From positions 124,001 through 188,000 of the forward strand of contig NZ_AQQR01000003.1 of the NCBI RefSeq assembly GCF_002210095.1: a stretch of DNA of 64,000 nt. Reading direction: 5' to 3'. The notes beneath the pieces were generated by a model that saw only the letters and a list, made by a program, of their open reading frames with translations, was not told where the DNA came from and ran no database searches. Both the position numbers and the translations under genes were made by a program. Position 1 is the first letter of the stretch, and each line of letters begins with the position of its first letter. Positions 63,174-64,000 of this stretch are shown here, piece by piece. Source of the stretch: Marinibacterium profundimaris. Lineage in GTDB: Bacteria > Pseudomonadota > Alphaproteobacteria > Rhodobacterales > Rhodobacteraceae.

Positions 63174-64000
63174 GACCCCTCCCCGCATGGCGTACTCCGG
63201 CATGGCTGGTCTCCGGCCCTGACAGGCCGGCTCCCGCTGTTGCGCATGGTGTCCTCCTCCAACCGGGCCTCCTCCGGACGCTCCCAGGCCAGGCGCACTT
63301 CGGCGCCGCTCCCGGCGCGGTTCGCGGCCTCGACCCGCGCGCCATGATGATCCGCGATCCAGCGCACGATGGCCAGCCCCAGACCGCTGCCCCCGCGCAA
63401 CCGGCCCGAGCCGCCCTGCACGTAACGATCGAAAAGCTCCATCGGGTCGCCCTCGCCAAAGCCCGGGCCCTGATCGCGCACCGACACGGCCCGCTCCGTC
63501 ACCTCCACGGTGATCACGTCACCGGGGCCCGAGAACTTGATCGCGTTGTCGATCAGCGCCAGCACCGCCTGCCGCAGGGCCGAGGCATCGCCGATCAGTT
63601 CCCGCTCGCCCGCGATCCGCAGCTCCAGCGACACCTCGCTCGCCGTGGCAAAGCCGCGGGCCTGATCAACCGCGCCGGTCACCGCATCCGACAGCTCGAA
63701 CGGGGCGCGGCCCAGCGTCAGCGTGCCATCCTCGGACCGCGCCAGCGACAGCAGGTCGTCCAGGCGCCGCCGCAGGAACCCGCCATTGGCCGAGATCCTC
63801 TCCAGCGCCGCGCGCTCGCCCGCCCCGGCCTTCAGCGCCACCTGCGCCTCGCCCAGCAGGACGGTGACCGGCGTGCGCAGCTCATGCGAGATATTGGCGA
63901 AGAAGGCGCGGCGGTCGCGGTCGATCCGCGTAAGTTCCGCATTGGCATTGGCCAGATCCGCCGTCGCCGCCTCGACCCGGGTGCGCAGGCGGTCCTGTTC
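63170..64000 (-). CDS. Sensor histidine kinase, C-terminal part (cut by window end)
   Basis: The open frame continues to the window edge; the 5' part (sensor and membrane segments) lies outside. Visible are a helical stretch, the H box FFANISHELRTPVTVLLGEAQ with the phospho-His, the N box AVLALIDNAIKFSG, G1 RDQGPGFG, the F box MELFDRYV and G2 RGGSGLGLAIVRW. The last 40 residues are not conserved. The stop overlaps the response regulator gene. Input signal unknown. Confidence 0.93.
   Translation of the reverse strand, partial: EQDRLRTRVEAATADLANANAELTRIDRDRRAFFANISHELRTPVTVLLGEAQVALKAGAGERAALERISANGGFLRRRLDDLLSLARSEDGTLTLGRAPFELSDAVTGAVDQARGFATASEVSLELRIAGERELIGDASALRQAVLALIDNAIKFSGPGDVITVEVTERAVSVRDQGPGFGEGDPMELFDRYVQGGSGRLRGGSGLGLAIVRWIADHHGARVEAANRAGSGAEVRLAWERPEEARLEEDTMRNSGSRPVRAGDQPCRSTPCGEGS

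Overview
The window is GC-rich, densely coded DNA of an alphaproteobacterium, most likely a marine Rhodobacteraceae (Roseobacter-type) bacterium. This is inferred from gene content: paired FAD/GcvT demethylase-type dehydrogenases, a Hint/RTX protein, a XoxF methanol oxidation locus, a phn phosphonate cluster, a corrinoid methyltransferase/MetF module, and copies of an intergenic hairpin repeat of a kind I recall from that family. I see no rRNA, intact tRNA, CRISPR array, prophage or insertion sequence.

Layout. 1-6 kb: L,D-transpeptidase, a methyltransferase, a YbdK-type carboxylate-amine ligase, then a valine-catabolism operon (acyl-CoA dehydrogenase, 3-hydroxyisobutyryl-CoA hydrolase, 3-hydroxyisobutyrate dehydrogenase). 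6-16 kb: small exported protein, uvrA with a candidate LexA box, first FAD/GcvT dehydrogenase, Cys-rich small protein, FMN reductase with divergent HxlR regulator, DUF2254 membrane protein. 16-24 kb: second FAD/GcvT dehydrogenase with a MobA-like nucleotidyltransferase, an RTX/Hint protein, a DegT-family aminotransferase. 24-32 kb: phosphonate cluster phnM-phnC-phnD-phnE-phnE-P-loop kinase-hexapeptide transferase with Pho-box-like repeats, followed by a split permease. 32-35 kb: methyltransferase, divergent phosphatase-fold protein and glycerophosphodiesterase, with another Pho box between them. 35-41 kb: methyl-H4folate:corrinoid methyltransferase, HAD phosphatase, MetF-like reductase and small partner; Ppx/GppA; RlmE; a 58-residue zinc-ribbon membrane protein.

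41-64 kb is the most notable part: a lanthanide-type methanol oxidation locus. XoxF (with the extra Asp of the lanthanide site), a four-Cys cytochrome c, a MoxJ/XoxJ-like binding protein, a CW-motif rhodanese-like protein, glutathione-dependent formaldehyde dehydrogenase, a metallo-hydrolase and a SoxYZ-like fusion are grouped with a six-gene operon (42811-47269) whose order (binding protein, beta-propeller, two small exported proteins, ATPase, permease) resembles the lut/ped lanthanide-uptake systems. One of the small proteins is extremely acidic and PepSY-like, a candidate periplasmic metal binder. A second ABC transporter with a DUF2380-like protein, several unknown exported proteins, a three-repeat membrane-anchored protein and a two-component system (kinase cut by the window edge) complete the region.

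Functions are read from motifs and family memory, without database searches. Start codons were chosen by Shine-Dalgarno sequence, overlap and signal peptide, and are the least certain part.
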